From contig NW_020313288.1 of assembly GCF_003265705.1 (NCBI RefSeq), positions 62,001-126,000 of the forward strand: a stretch of DNA of 64,000 nt, given 5' to 3'. Shown one piece after another: positions 60,401-62,490 of this stretch (positions are counted from its first letter, which is position 1; each line of letters opens with the position of its first letter). The notes beneath the pieces are model-generated. The model saw only the letters and a list, made by a program, of their open reading frames with translations, ran no database searches and was not told the origin of the DNA. A program made the position numbers and the translations under genes. The DNA is from Callorhinus ursinus (taxonomy: Eukaryota; Chordata; Mammalia; Carnivora; Otariidae).

Positions 60401-60630
60401 ATAGTAGTTGCTCAGGAAGTACAGGTCAAATGAATAACTATAAAGAAAGTCGGCCCTGACAGATGGAATTCCCTGTGCTCAGTGATTTTTGTCAAAGGTC
60501 CCCCAGTGAGGGTGTTGGCAGTATCCAACCTAGAACTACAGTCTACATCCAGTGCAGGCTTCCCCCAACACTCCCATCACCATTCAGCCCCACACTCACC
60601 CCAGAAGAGGAGAAACCTGAAGCTCCACAT
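233..60630 (-). CDS. ADGRE1: ADGRE1 (EMR1, F4/80) adhesion GPCR, 5' thirteen coding exons; 3' end outside window
   Basis: Adhesion G-protein-coupled receptor of macrophages and eosinophils, located at the plasma membrane. The coding exons are joined at 60600-60630, 58329-58382, 43202-43348, 40782-40937, 40546-40665, 17753-17893, 17530-17667, 16292-16380, 14668-14751, 3883-4060, 2434-2553, 1091-1296 and 233-403, all minus strand. Each border has GT/AG, the phases agree, and the sum is 1635 nt (545 codons) without a stop. The order is signal peptide, five EGF modules, stalk/GAIN and GPS. The stalk motifs [17 protein letters not shown] and [19 protein letters not shown], and the head of the form M..F..LLFWG, fit EMR1 better than EMR2, EMR3 or CD97. 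The 7TM exons must lie at lower coordinates, beyond base 1. One EGF module of the human protein (EGF4) is not visible. Confidence is high for the family and good for the orthologue. Confidence 0.93.
404..1090 (-). other. ADGRE1 intron 12
   Basis: This 687-bp intron holds one CAN-SINE (756-973) and otherwise unrecognised sequence. Bases 1-232 belong to intron 13, which continues outside the window, and nothing was recognised there. Confidence 0.8.
756..973 (+). mobile_element. CAN-SINE with 13-bp TSD
   Basis: The tRNA-Lys-like head CGCCTGGGTGGCTCAGTTGG is followed by the 'CCTGCTGCTCC' body, a CT microsatellite, AATAAA repeats and an A tail. The target duplication AAACTGTGAGAGC is at 743-755 and 974-986. 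It sits antisense to ADGRE1 in intron 12. Confidence 0.95.
1091..1296 (-). CDS. ADGRE1: ADGRE1 exon 12: GAIN region
   Basis: This 206-nt exon enters in phase 1 and leaves in phase 0. The acceptor GAAATCACAG lies 20 nt after a run of 22 T (minus strand) and the donor is GAG|GTTTGT. It encodes [20 protein letters not shown], then [29 protein letters not shown] and [11 protein letters not shown]. It is a strong EMR1 match. Confidence 0.95.
1317..1338 (+). repeat. A22 homopolymer near the exon 12 acceptor
   Basis: Twenty-two consecutive A on the plus strand become T22 in gene sense, ending 20 nt before exon 12. It effectively serves as, or lies just before, the polypyrimidine tract. Confidence 0.9.
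1738..1925 (+). repeat. hAT-like DNA transposon remnant
   Basis: The segment 'CAAACAATGGCCCACAGGCC' with the later 'GTATAAATAAA.GTGTTACAGCAACATGGCCACACACATTCGTGTATG' resembles the repeat at 42115-42345 that has CAGGGTCAGCAAACT-like ends. The copy is decayed and the exact subfamily is not assigned. Confidence 0.45.
2250..2400 (+). repeat. L2 3' end remnant
   Basis: The text runs 'CTCCCTGAGGGCATGGACCT', 'GGCACCTATGAGTTGACTGATAAATGTGTG' and a 'CTGACTGAAT' close. This follows the L2 pattern of '...GCACATAGTAGG...AATAAATATTTGTTGAATGA'. It is an ancient repeat upstream of exon 11 on the plus strand. Confidence 0.5.
2434..2553 (-). CDS. ADGRE1: ADGRE1 exon 11: GAIN region
   Basis: This 120-nt exon is phase 1-1, between acceptor GTCTTCTTTTAG and donor GTACAGAC. 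It encodes [18 protein letters not shown], then [11 protein letters not shown] and STIEESEST, nearly the same as the human exon. The sequon is NVS. It contains the first in-frame methionine codon downstream of exon 9. Confidence 0.95.
2573..2757 (+). mobile_element. CAN-SINE with near-perfect 11-bp TSD
   Basis: The head TGCCTGGGTGGCTCAGTC, a SINE body, CT repeats and (AAAT)n tail are present. Flanks are AGACAGGGAGA (2562-2572) and AGATAGGGAGA (2758-2768). The insertion is 20 bp upstream (gene sense) of exon 11, right beyond its polypyrimidine tract. Confidence 0.9.
3110..3260 (+). repeat. MIR SINE remnant
   Basis: The core pattern '..CTCTGGCACTCTCCAGCTGTGCCAACTTGAACAAAGACTTAAACCCTCTGAGC..TCACCTGTGGCA' follows the MIR order (exam-type 'CCTTGGGCAAG...CTCAGTTTCCTCATCTGT'). 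The copy is diverged. Confidence 0.5.
3290..3660 (+). repeat. L2 remnant
   Basis: A pyrimidine-rich stretch ('CTCCACTCTGGCCATGCTGG', 'CCTGTGCCTGCCCTTTCTGC') follows the order of the L2 3' region. It is diverged, and the boundaries are approximate. Confidence 0.4.
3883..4060 (-). CDS. ADGRE1: ADGRE1 exon 10: stalk/GAIN region
   Basis: This 178-nt exon enters in phase 0 and leaves in phase 1. The acceptor is CCTTTCCTTGCAG and the donor is GTAACATGG. It encodes [12 protein letters not shown], then [28 protein letters not shown] and TEHL. The strong FTKEET..LATV.LESV match identifies EMR1. In gene direction it is preceded by a long GA-rich tract (4097-4198 on the plus strand is CT-rich) and, 266 bp upstream, by the 5' end of L1-A. 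Confidence 0.95.
4097..4198. repeat. Polypyrimidine/polypurine (CT)n-rich tract
   Basis: About 100 bp are almost purely C and T on the plus strand (GA-rich in ADGRE1 sense). The tract begins about 37 bp upstream of exon 10 in gene direction. Such tracts can form triplex DNA and vary in length. Confidence 0.9.
6140..7089 (+). pseudogene. L1-A ORF1 (RNA-binding protein), broken
   Basis: The start ATG at 6140 is followed by early stops and frameshifts. The later frame from 6436 to 7089 is open (217 residues) and covers the end of the coiled coil, the RRM-like part ([13 protein letters not shown]) and the C-terminal domain to LKGVL. L1 ORF1 protein binds L1 RNA as a trimer. The N-terminal part also carries the 38-bp tRNA-like insert with its 17-bp duplication at 6299-6370. 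Confidence 0.9.
6316..6353 (-). repeat. Inserted 5' half of tRNA-Gly(UCC) with 17-bp TSD
   Basis: Read on the minus strand the 38-bp insert is four extra bases (GCCG), then GCGTTGGTGGTATAGTGG, TGAGCATAGCTGCC and TT. This is the acceptor 5' strand, D arm and 5' side of the anticodon stem and loop of tRNA-Gly(UCC). Identity continues through CCA into the flank, up to about tRNA position 37. The flank AGAGAAACCCTTTCTGG is present at 6299-6315 and again at 6354-6370. Other L1 copies here have this flank only once. No 3' half and no A tail are present. Confidence 0.85.
7173..10939 (+). pseudogene. L1-A ORF2 (endonuclease/reverse transcriptase), broken
   Basis: This is the L1 endonuclease-reverse transcriptase reading frame. 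The first 439 codons (7173-8492) cover the endonuclease domain and linker, then a C-to-T change makes a stop at 8490. A 35-nt deletion near 9096, relative to L1-C, shifts frame within the RT domain, and the RT core reads LADD instead of FADD (about 9226). The cysteine-rich C-terminus ([18 protein letters not shown]) is at 10510-10570. The product is not functional. Confidence 0.93.
10940..11443 (+). mobile_element. L1-A 3' UTR and tail, with G-rich run and (CA)n
   Basis: The 3' UTR contains the G-run segment 11233-11255 (GGGGAGGGGTGTGGGGGG then ATGGG), a candidate G-quadruplex of the kind known from mammalian L1 3' UTRs. The poly(A) signal AATAAA lies near 11380, and the tail has expanded to A-rich and (CA)n repeats (11414-11443). 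Confidence 0.85.
11459..13317. other. Intron 9 interior, mostly unrecognised
   Basis: AT-rich intronic sequence. It contains a (TG)n run near 12055-12085 and a 3'-truncated CAN-SINE head at about 12410-12505. No exon or clear repeat was recognised elsewhere. Confidence 0.6.
12410..12505 (+). mobile_element. CAN-SINE, 3'-truncated
   Basis: GGGGCATCTGGGTGGCTCAG opens a SINE head and body that stops at about 'GAGCCCTGCATTGG' without the CT repeat or tail. Confidence 0.8.
13318..13960 (+). mobile_element. Old L1 3' end (ORF2 C-terminus and 3' UTR)
   Basis: Text equivalent to the L1 ORF2 end is visible ('AATGAATGGATAAACTGTGG', 'TACTACTCAGCCATTAAAAG') and then a diverged 3' UTR. It contains a (CA)n run and a (GGT)n run (near 13830). 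It is much older than L1-A. Confidence 0.75.
13972..14293 (+). mobile_element. CAN-SINE with long (GAAA)n tail and N gap
   Basis: The head GGGCGCCTGGGTGGCTCAGT, body and A-rich tail grade into (GA)n/(GAAA)n. Ten N lie at 14244-14253. The target duplication GAAAGAAGCCACATCCTG is at 13954-13971 and 14294-14311. The true tail length is unknown because of the gap. Confidence 0.93.
14668..14751 (-). CDS. ADGRE1: ADGRE1 exon 9: stalk/GAIN region
   Basis: This 84-nt exon is phase 0-0, between acceptor TGGGGCACAG and donor GTAACAACA. It encodes [20 protein letters not shown] followed by RTAMVSLK, with sequons NAT and NRT. The human equivalent has FSVLDKVCENKTTVVSLK. A clear match. Confidence 0.93.
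15015..15425 (+). mobile_element. Old L1 3' end
   Basis: 'GAATATTATTTAGCCACCAA' and 'TGATGTACTATATGCTGGCT' are L1 ORF2 end and 3' UTR text. An internal (CA)n run lies at about 15129-15150. The copy is diverged. Confidence 0.75.
15474..15569 (-). mobile_element. Very short L1 3' end with 12-bp TSD
   Basis: The minus strand reads the terminal L1 3' UTR (ATGAATCATGGATCACTACA, then ATGATGTACGGTGACTAACA) and an A-rich tail. TSD TCACCACAATTT is at 15462-15473 and 15570-15581. Confidence 0.85.
15950..16195 (+). repeat. MaLR-like LTR remnant
   Basis: 'GGAGCTGGAGCAGCCATCTT', 'GGACCACAAAGTGGGAGGC', 'GAGAGAAATAAACTGG' and a 'TATTTTGGCCTTTGTTA' close follow a common mammalian LTR pattern with an AATAAA near the end. 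The subfamily is not assigned. Confidence 0.5.
16292..16380 (-). CDS. ADGRE1: ADGRE1 exon 8: start of stalk/GAIN region
   Basis: This 89-nt exon enters in phase 1 and leaves in phase 0. The acceptor is CTTCCTAG and the donor is CAT|GTAAGT. It encodes [20 protein letters not shown] and then [17 protein letters not shown] is shared with the human EMR1 stalk just after the EGF array. Confidence 0.92.
16840..17405 (+). repeat. L2 3' end
   Basis: The order 'TCTTTGCACATGCCACAACC', 'CTTCAACTTAAATGTCACTT', 'CTGCCTAGTGCAGGGGCCTG' and a (TGAA)n-like end (GAATGAGTGAATTAATCAAT) is that of the L2 3' region. Confidence 0.65.
17530..17667 (-). CDS. ADGRE1: ADGRE1 exon 7: last EGF-like module, equivalent to human EGF6
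   Basis: This 138-nt exon is phase 1-1, between acceptor GTTCTTTGCAG and donor GTAATCATT. It encodes [32 protein letters not shown] and FSCK. It is the most membrane-proximal EGF module and matches the sixth module of human EMR1. An open frame runs through the 85-nt intron to exon 6, but it is not the coding frame of exon 6. Confidence 0.95.
17668..17752 (-). other. 85-nt intron between EGF exons
   Basis: An intron only 85 nt long separates exons 6 and 7, with GTGAGAAG donor and TTCTTTGCAG acceptor. It is near the lower size limit for mammalian introns. Retention would shift the frame, because 85 is not a multiple of three. Confidence 0.9.
17753..17893 (-). CDS. ADGRE1: ADGRE1 exon 6: EGF-like module, equivalent to human EGF5
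   Basis: This 141-nt exon is phase 1-1, between acceptor CTACCCTATAG and donor GTGAGAAG. It encodes [34 protein letters not shown] and a closing EVEC. It has a calcium-binding start and an N-glycosylation sequon (NAT). By sequence it corresponds to human EMR1 module 5, so module 4 appears to be skipped in this gene. The intron to exon 7 is only 85 nt. Confidence 0.95.
18298..18525 (+). repeat. MER5A hAT transposon remnant
   Basis: 'AGTGATTCTCAACTGAGGGC', 'AGGGGACATTGAGCAATGTC', 'GTCAAACATCCTACAGTCCC' and 'CCAAAATGTCAATAGCACCA' follow the MER5A consensus nearly end to end. Confidence 0.85.
19125..19151 (+). mobile_element. 27-bp CAN-SINE head micro-insertion with 16-bp TSD
   Basis: Inside the L1-B 5' UTR lies AGGGCGCCTGGGTGACTCAG then TTGGTTA, which is only the first part of a CAN-SINE. 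It is bordered by AGAACGGCAACAAATC (19109-19124) and AGAATAGCAACAAATC (19152-19167). L1-A, L1-C and L1-D have the flank once. There is no SINE body, CT repeat or A tail. Confidence 0.8.
20977..22200 (+). mobile_element. 5'-truncated L1 inside L1-B ORF1, 17-bp TSD
   Basis: This 1.2-kb fragment begins in ORF2 near the C-terminal domain, carries the cysteine-rich motif ([16 protein letters not shown]), the 3' UTR and a poly(A) tail. TSD AGAACTAGAGTTCAGAA is at 20960-20976 and 22201-22217. After it, the host ORF1 resumes. A terminal TAG (TMEY*) cuts the ORF2 end, as in L1-A. Confidence 0.95.
24612..25508 (+). pseudogene. L1-C ORF1, one premature stop near the end
   Basis: The frame is open for 277 codons from MTRRKK and would normally run 298 codons to LKGVL. 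A C-to-T type change gives TAA at 25443-25445. The coiled coil, with its [19 protein letters not shown] segment, the RRM core ([13 protein letters not shown]) and most of the C-terminal domain ([22 protein letters not shown]) are intact. The truncation removes about 21 residues. ORF1 protein coats L1 RNA and acts as a chaperone. Confidence 0.95.
25590..29405 (+). pseudogene. L1-C ORF2, two nonsense changes and a compensated frameshift
   Basis: The frame would encode about 1271 residues. The endonuclease domain ([19 protein letters not shown] at the N-terminus, [17 protein letters not shown]) is intact. The RT core FADDMILY is at about 27687. Defects are a TGA at 27351-27353, a pair of opposing 1-nt indels between about 28027 and 28095, and a TAA at 28359-28361. 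The zinc-knuckle-like [18 protein letters not shown] is near 28975-29030, followed by the native stop at 29403-29405. Confidence 0.95.
32631..33564 (+). pseudogene. L1-D ORF1 with 49-bp tandem duplication
   Basis: It begins ATGACAAGATGG and stops early. A 49-bp unit is duplicated head to tail at 32886-32934 and 32935-32983 within the coiled-coil coding part, which shifts frame. The C-terminal part (33131-33550) remains open for 139 codons. Confidence 0.9.
33644..37432 (+). pseudogene. L1-D ORF2, broken
   Basis: Open segments at 33644-34222, 34332-35234, 35231-35608, 35738-36064 and 36019-37101 cover the endonuclease, RT (FADDMILY at about 35728) and cysteine-rich parts, separated by indels. 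Like L1-A it has the one-codon deletion giving FFEINKID where L1-C has FFERINKID, so A and D appear to share a subfamily. Confidence 0.92.
37787..37931. repeat. (GAAA)n array with N gap
   Basis: The plus strand is a GAAA microsatellite containing ten N at 37867-37876. It sits where an L1 3' end and tail would be expected. The true length is unknown. Confidence 0.95.
37957..38141 (+). mobile_element. CAN-SINE
   Basis: GGTGCCTGGGTGGCTCAGTT is followed by body, CT repeats and AATAAAATC tail. It inserted just downstream of the nested L1 block, into or beside an older L1 3' end. Confidence 0.9.
38150..38260 (+). mobile_element. Old L1 3' end with (AAT)n tail
   Basis: 'AAAAGCTAATGATGTAGTAT' and 'ATGTTGGCTAATTGAAAATA' are L1 3' UTR text, followed by (AAT)n. 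A copy of AGAAATAGCACA at 38264-38275 follows it and matches the TSD of the nested block. Confidence 0.7.
38620..39060 (+). repeat. MaLR-like LTR remnant
   Basis: 'GACTTTGGCCAGGAGAATGT', 'GGCAGAAGTAACGTTCTGGG' and 'CCACAGAATCATGAG' follow a common mammalian LTR pattern also seen at 39155-39635. The exact family is not assigned. Confidence 0.5.
39155..39635 (+). repeat. MaLR-like LTR remnant
   Basis: 'TTGCCAATAGAATGCAGCAG', 'ACACATGAAAAGCCC' and 'GGTGATTTGTTACTCAGCAA' followed by TAGCTAACTG give the order and end expected for this LTR type. Confidence 0.55.
40078..40275 (-). repeat. MER5A hAT transposon remnant
   Basis: The minus strand reads 'AATGTCTGGAGACATTTTTG', 'ATTGTCACAACTGG' and 'GCTGCTAAACACCCTGCAAT', the MER5A order. 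Confidence 0.8.
40350..40480 (+). repeat. MIR remnant
   Basis: 'AACAGCTGTGTATCCTTGGG' followed by 'CTCTGAGCCTTAATTTTCTT' is the MIR core and 3' pattern. It lies close downstream (gene sense) of exon 5. Confidence 0.65.
40546..40665 (-). CDS. ADGRE1: ADGRE1 exon 5: EGF-like module 3 (calcium-binding)
   Basis: This 120-nt exon is phase 1-1, between acceptor CTGCTCCTCAG and donor GTATAGAGG. It encodes [26 protein letters not shown] and [10 protein letters not shown], corresponding to EMR1 module 3. The next human module (DVDEC.DPRACPEHATC type) should follow within the downstream intron but was not found. The next exon seen is 22.7 kb away. Confidence 0.95.
40782..40937 (-). CDS. ADGRE1: ADGRE1 exon 4: EGF-like module 2 (calcium-binding)
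   Basis: This 156-nt exon is phase 1-1, between acceptor TTCTGTGTCCAG and donor GTAATGCTC. It encodes residues 77-129 with the calcium-binding start DIDEC, then [27 protein letters not shown] and a final FSC. This matches the second EMR1 EGF module, including the unusual GNDW insert before the last cysteine. The intron to the next exon is only 116 nt. Confidence 0.95.
40985..41500 (+). repeat. MaLR-like LTR remnant
   Basis: 'CAGAAATGATGTCTTCCATG', 'CAGCCATGTGAGTG'-like text and the end 'GCTCTGCTACCCAGCAGTAG' followed by ATAA follow the same LTR pattern as 39155-39635. Confidence 0.45.
42115..42345 (+). repeat. hAT-like DNA transposon remnant
   Basis: The left part AGCAAACTACAGCTCATGGG and right end TAGTTTGCTGACCCTGG are inverted versions of each other, as for a hAT-type element with CAGGGTCAGCAAACT ends. 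The interior has 'TTTTGTTGGAACAAAGCCAC'. The subfamily is not assigned. Confidence 0.6.
42500..42600 (-). repeat. MIR remnant
   Basis: The plus strand 'TTCTACAGATGGAAACATTG' then AGGCTTAGAGAG is MIR read in reverse. A second, plus-strand MIR follows at about 42620-42800 with 'CAGTTTCCTCATCTGTATAG'. Confidence 0.6.
42998..43095 (+). mobile_element. Short L1 3' end with A/GAAA-rich tail
   Basis: 'ATGATGTACTATATGTTGGC' then TAACTG is terminal L1 3' UTR text, followed by an A-rich, GAAA-like tail. It lies about 110 bp downstream (gene sense) of exon 3. Confidence 0.75.
43202..43348 (-). CDS. ADGRE1: ADGRE1 exon 3: EGF-like module 1
   Basis: This 147-nt exon is phase 1-1, between acceptor TGCCCAG and donor GTAAGTACA. 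It encodes residues 29-77 with six cysteines and the segments [16 protein letters not shown] and GFLSSNG, close to the first EGF module of human EMR1. It opens with DVNEC, a calcium-binding EGF start that human module 1 appears to lack. It probably forms part of the extracellular ligand-contact rod. Confidence 0.95.
43431..44140 (+). repeat. MLT1-like LTR interrupted by a SINE
   Basis: The start TGTTGTGGGCTGAACTGTGC, 'GGTCCCTGAGAATG..ACTTATTTGGAAATAGGGTC', 'ATTGATGTCCTTATAAGAAG' and the end 'AGAACAGTGAGAGAATAGAT' with 'TTGTGGCAACTGGTTATAAC' give an MLT1 LTR almost end to end. The CAN-SINE at 43551-43794 splits it. Confidence 0.8.
43551..43794 (+). mobile_element. CAN-SINE inside MLT1, 15-bp imperfect TSD
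   Basis: The head ATGCCTGGGTGGTTCAGTCA, body, long CT repeat and A tail are present. TSD AGACTTCAGTGAAGG (43536-43550) and AGACCTCAGTGAGGA (43795-43809) differ at two bases. Confidence 0.9.
45285..45665 (+). repeat. L2 3' region
   Basis: 'AGGGCCTTTGCATGTGCTAT', 'TTGTTTAAGTGTCATTTCCT' and 'CCAGAAAGCCTCCCCTGACT' are the L2 order. Confidence 0.65.
45728..46240 (+). repeat. MLT1-like LTR remnant
   Basis: 'CAAAGATGACCACATCCTAA', 'AAAGGTCCTTATAAACAGAA', 'CTGCTGACATCTTGATTTTA' and 'TTGTTTGAAGCTACTAAGTT' with 'AATACTAATACAAT' fit an MLT1-type LTR, diverged. Confidence 0.65.
46240..46335 (-). repeat. MIR remnant
   Basis: 'ATTATACAGATGTGGACAAC', 'TGAGGCTCAGTGAGGTTGAG' and 'GGACACACAGCTGGTGAGTG' are a clear reverse MIR. 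Confidence 0.75.
49700..49801 (+). mobile_element. 102-bp L1 3' end inside L1-E, 18-bp TSD
   Basis: The tail end of a young L1 (TGGAGCACTGGGTGTTATGA to AATAAAAAATTAAAA) is inserted in L1-E ORF2. TSD AAAAAGAAAGACAAGGCT is at 49682-49699 and 49802-49819. Its text is close to that of the L1-C 3' end. Confidence 0.93.
51316..52150 (+). other. Putative transduced 3' flank of L1-E, including MLT1-like LTR
   Basis: This is non-L1 sequence between the L1-E A-rich end and the terminal poly(A)/TSD. From about 51745 it is an MLT1-like LTR ('GTGGCCTCCCCAAAATTCAT', 'CCAATATGACTGAAGTCTTT', 'CAGAACTGTGAGAGAATAAA'). The LTR's own AATAAA at about 52126 lies about 20 nt before the poly(A), as expected of a used signal. 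Confidence 0.7.
52270..52800 (+). repeat. Ancient interspersed repeat
   Basis: 'CCTGCTATATGCCAGGCACT' with 'AGCAGTGGAACAAGACACAC' and 'TTCACAGAGCTGATAACC' is a widespread old mammalian repeat pattern. The family is not assigned. The rest of the segment is GC-richer and unrecognised. Confidence 0.4.
54236..54454 (+). mobile_element. CAN-SINE with 15-bp TSD
   Basis: The head GGGGCGCCTGGGTGGCTCAG, a complete body, CT repeat and long (AAAT)n tail are present. TSD AATAAATTACTCACA (54221-54235) and AATAAATAACTCACA (54455-54469) differ by one base. Confidence 0.93.
54880..55267 (+). mobile_element. Chimeric CAN-SINE plus L1 3' end within one TSD
   Basis: A full-length-looking CAN-SINE (54880 to about 55077, head GGAGCACCTGGGTGTCTCAG) is joined directly to an L1 3' UTR end (about 55078-55255, GGTTAGCCCAGTGATGGGTA onward) and A-rich tail. 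One TSD, ATCTATGAAAATT, brackets the pair at 54867-54879 and 55268-55280. No separate SINE TSD longer than six bases was found. Confidence 0.75.
55290..55420 (+). repeat. DNA-transposon-like remnant
   Basis: 'CTCAGTAGCCACTTGTGACT' then AGTGGCTACTATAGATC and 'GTTCTGTTGGACAACTCTG' is a common old MITE-like pattern. Related text lies at 1930-2230. The subfamily is not assigned. Confidence 0.4.
55460..55575 (+). mobile_element. Old L1 3' end
   Basis: 'GGGTGATGGGTACTGGGAGT' to 'TGAATATTTCTATAATAAAA' is old L1M-type 3' UTR text. Confidence 0.5.
55740..56105 (+). repeat. MaLR-like LTR remnant
   Basis: 'AAGTGGGTGTGCCTTCTGCA', 'GCTGAGCCACAAGACAGAAG' and 'CATGGACAGTTTTGGGTTTG' with 'TTACAGTAGC' follow a mammalian LTR pattern. 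Diverged related text lies at 18010-18290. Confidence 0.45.
56915..57145 (+). mobile_element. Old L1 3' UTR (L1MA-like)
   Basis: 'TGTACAGCATGGTTACTCTG', 'ATACTGTATTATATTCTTGG', 'TATGGTGATAATCATTTCTC' and 'ACACCTTAAACTTGCATGTT' match the L1MA-type 3' UTR order through to 'TCAATAAAAAG'. Confidence 0.75.
58329..58382 (-). CDS. ADGRE1: ADGRE1 exon 2: end of signal peptide and short linker
   Basis: A 54-nt exon follows TTCTTTCTTCACAG and ends before GTAAGTTG. It reads [18 protein letters not shown] after the split glycine codon. It continues the hydrophobic signal peptide and gives the linker to the first EGF module. It is phase 1 to phase 1. A short second exon is also expected from the human EMR1 layout. 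Because it is short and poorly conserved, this exon rests on splice signals, phase and position more than on protein similarity. Confidence 0.75.
58776..58802 (-). repeat. Candidate G-quadruplex in ADGRE1 intron 1
   Basis: On the gene strand the runs are GGG-TGGT-GGG-AGTGGT-GGGG-TT-GGGGG, which fit the four-run G3+ loop 1-7 rule. They lie in a G/T-rich simple region (about 58760-58860) some 390 bp upstream of exon 2. Confidence 0.6.
59075..59215 (+). repeat. MIR remnant
   Basis: 'CCTTGGAAAAGTTATTTAAT' then CTCTTTGGATCTAAGTTTTC follows 'ACTCTGGAGTCAAAATGC'. This is the MIR order from head to core. Confidence 0.75.
59297..59383 (-). mobile_element. Old L1 3' end
   Basis: The minus strand reads GGGTGTTATACACAACTAAT, ATTACATCAAAAACTAATGA, TGTACTATATGTTGGCTAAC and an A-rich end, which is a terminal L1 3' UTR. 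Confidence 0.8.
59438..59830 (+). mobile_element. 5'-truncated L1 with 9-bp TSD
   Basis: The ORF2 C-terminal end (ACATGGCTGGGACTGGAGGA, AGAAAGACAATTATCATATG) is followed by the 3' UTR and an A-rich tail. Short flanks TGAAAGACA are at 59429-59437 and 59831-59839. Confidence 0.85.
59930..60445 (+). repeat. L2 3' region split by a MIR
   Basis: L2 text ('CAGCACAAATGTCACCCCCT', 'CAAGAGGTCTTCTCTGACTT') is interrupted at about 60070-60295 by a MIR ('AGACTCTGGAGCCAGACTGC', 'CCTCAGTTTCCTCCTTTGTA'). It resumes with 'AGCATCTGGCACATAGTAGT' and 'CAAATGAATAA'. It lies just inside intron 1. Confidence 0.75.
60600..60630 (-). CDS. ADGRE1: ADGRE1 exon 1: start codon and signal peptide head
   Basis: On the minus strand an ATG in the context AGCACCATGT (A at -3) opens [10 protein letters not shown] and is followed by the donor G|GTGAGT at 60599. 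The hydrophobic stretch is the start of a signal peptide and resembles the human EMR1 head. The exon ends in phase 1, which joins exon 2. The start is chosen because the frame feeds the rest of the gene and no other ATG nearby does. Confidence 0.88.
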
Positions 60631-60800
60631 GGTGCTGAGTTTCTCTCATTCAAAGAGGGAACCTCTTCTTCAGTCTTGGGGTTTTCAGTAAACAGAATGT
60701 GTGGGAAGAGGGGAGGGTGGAGCCAGAATTGCTCAATGCCACCAGAGCAAGACAGCCTTTTTTGCTGAATTGCTTGCTGCTGGATGAGGACAGCGTGGCA
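60631..60800 (-). promoter_or_regulatory. Probable ADGRE1 5' UTR and proximal promoter
   Basis: These are the 170 bp before the start codon in gene direction. No TATA box is evident. A near-palindromic C/EBP-like element (ATTGAGCAAT) lies about 100 bp upstream of the ATG at 60728-60737, and purine-rich GGAA-type ETS/PU.1-like cores lie around 60650-60710. Myeloid promoters are often TATA-less with PU.1 and C/EBP sites. The exact transcription start cannot be read from sequence. Confidence 0.35.
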
Positions 60801-61156
60801 AACCCCTAATTGTGTCTCTGCCAGAGTGAAGAGAAGTTGGTCTGGCTAATGTGTCACTGTGTTCTCTCTTTCGCCAATTGCTTGCCTTCCCTCCACACTT
60901 GCTTTTCTTTCCCCATCAACAGCTACCTCTCAACCTTCTTTCATTTCCCCCCAACTATAAATATACTACCACCACTTGTCCCCAGTGAAGCAAATCCTAG
61001 ACTCAAAGTTACCTTCCCAGAACGCCCCACACAAATAACCACCATAGCCATCATGGACCAGTTGCCATGCTAGACACATTGCCAACAAAATTTAATTTCA
61101 TCATATCACATCAATATCATCAAGTAAGGATTCTGACCCCCACCTATTTTACAAAA

Positions 61157-61192
61157 TTAAATTAAATTAAATTAAATTAAATTAAATTAAAA
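61157..61192. repeat. (AAATT)n microsatellite
   Basis: About seven AAATT units lie some 530 bp upstream of the ADGRE1 start codon. Confidence 0.9.
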
Positions 61193-62079
61193 ATGAAACT
61201 GAAGCATGGAGAGGGGACAGGACTTGTCCAAGGTTACTTGGAGTCAAGATTTGAATCCAGGACCTTCTGGCTCCAAGGTCTAGCACTTGAACCATCCCAT
61301 CTGCCTCCATCTCTCCTACATCTGACCCCTGCACAGCAGCACTCTACCACATTCCCAGCCCTAACACACTTGCACACACAATCTCACACACATGGAGGTC
61401 TAGTAATGCCTTGGCCAAGGTCCCCAGAAGCAGATGCTGAGACCAGGATTCTAGTGAAAGTAGTTTATCAAGGAGGTGACCCCAGAAGACTCCAACTGGA
61501 GGTGGGGTGGGCAGTGAGATTGGGATGGGAAAGGGTCCCAGGTGGCCATCCCATCTAGAAAGTTGCATTAGAGCTCAATCTCACTGGGGACCTCTGAAAG
61601 GCAGCCCAGAGTAGTCTTCAGTTACCCCAACAAAGGGGCGACGGAGCTGGGGTATCTATCAACCAGCTACTGCCGGTCATGCATTGAGGCTCACATCAAC
61701 CCACAACACCTTGGGCCTGGCCTCCTAGCAGAGAGAATGTGCATAACCAGAGTGTAACCTTGTAGATAACAAAATGCAGCAGCTGATAGTTGGCCTAGTG
61801 TGACCCAAGGGGTTGAGGATCACAGGCATGAGTAGGCACCAAAAGCATCTGCCACAAGCTAAAAATGAGGCACAAAGGGCAGCCCCAAGTTCTTGGGAAG
61901 AAAAGCCCCCACGTGTTTCTGCATTCTCCCTTTTGCTCTGTGCAAAGCAAAATACCCACCTTGCAGTTATGATCACTGAAGAAGATCTATCAATGGTCCC
62001 CCATGTGTGATCAAGGGACTCTACCCGGTGAGGTTGTAGTTAAGAGCCAGCACAAAAATATAGCAAATTCCACCAAGAA

Positions 62080-62490
62080 AGAGGATAAACAAAAGCTGTG
62101 TTGTATTAGGAGAAGCACTGTAGTATACACAGACTCTAAAACCAGATCACCAGGGGTTCAAATCCCATATCTTCTGCTTCCTAGTCATGTGTGGTCCTGG
62201 GCAAGTTCTTAATCTCTCTGTGCCTCAACATTCCCATTTGTAAAATGGACCCAATAATAACAGGTCTACTTCATGGCACTGGTGTGAGCCTCTGAGAAGA
62301 GGGCATACATGACGTGCCTAGAACTGAACCTGGTATGCACGAAAAACTCCAAGTATTGGGTATTATGGCCACAGGAGCTAGAATCAGACCTAGGATCAAA
62401 TCCTGATTTTGCAAGGTATTCTCAAAGTGACCTTGGAAGTGACTTGCCTCTCTGGGCCTCAGTTTCTTCATCTGGAGAATGAGGGTAACA
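62080..62490 (+). repeat. Two tandem MIR remnants
   Basis: The first (about 62080-62260) has 'GGTCCTGGGCAAGTTCTTAA' and 'CATTTGTAAAATGGACCCAA'. The second (about 62370-62490) has 'GACTTGCCTCTCTGGGCCTC' and 'AGTTTCTTCATCTGG'. Both are in the 5' flank of ADGRE1. Confidence 0.7.

Noticed and set aside
233..60630. ADGRE1 as a pseudogene
   Set aside because: Thirteen exons keep frame, phase and splice sites over 545 codons. The missing EGF4 and GPS tripeptide do not disrupt the frame.
233..60630. Assignment to ADGRE2, ADGRE3 or ADGRE5 (CD97)
   Set aside because: The stalk segments [17 protein letters not shown] and GIMTGEKK and the EGF2 GNDW insert fit EMR1. I could not run an alignment to exclude a lineage-specific paralogue.
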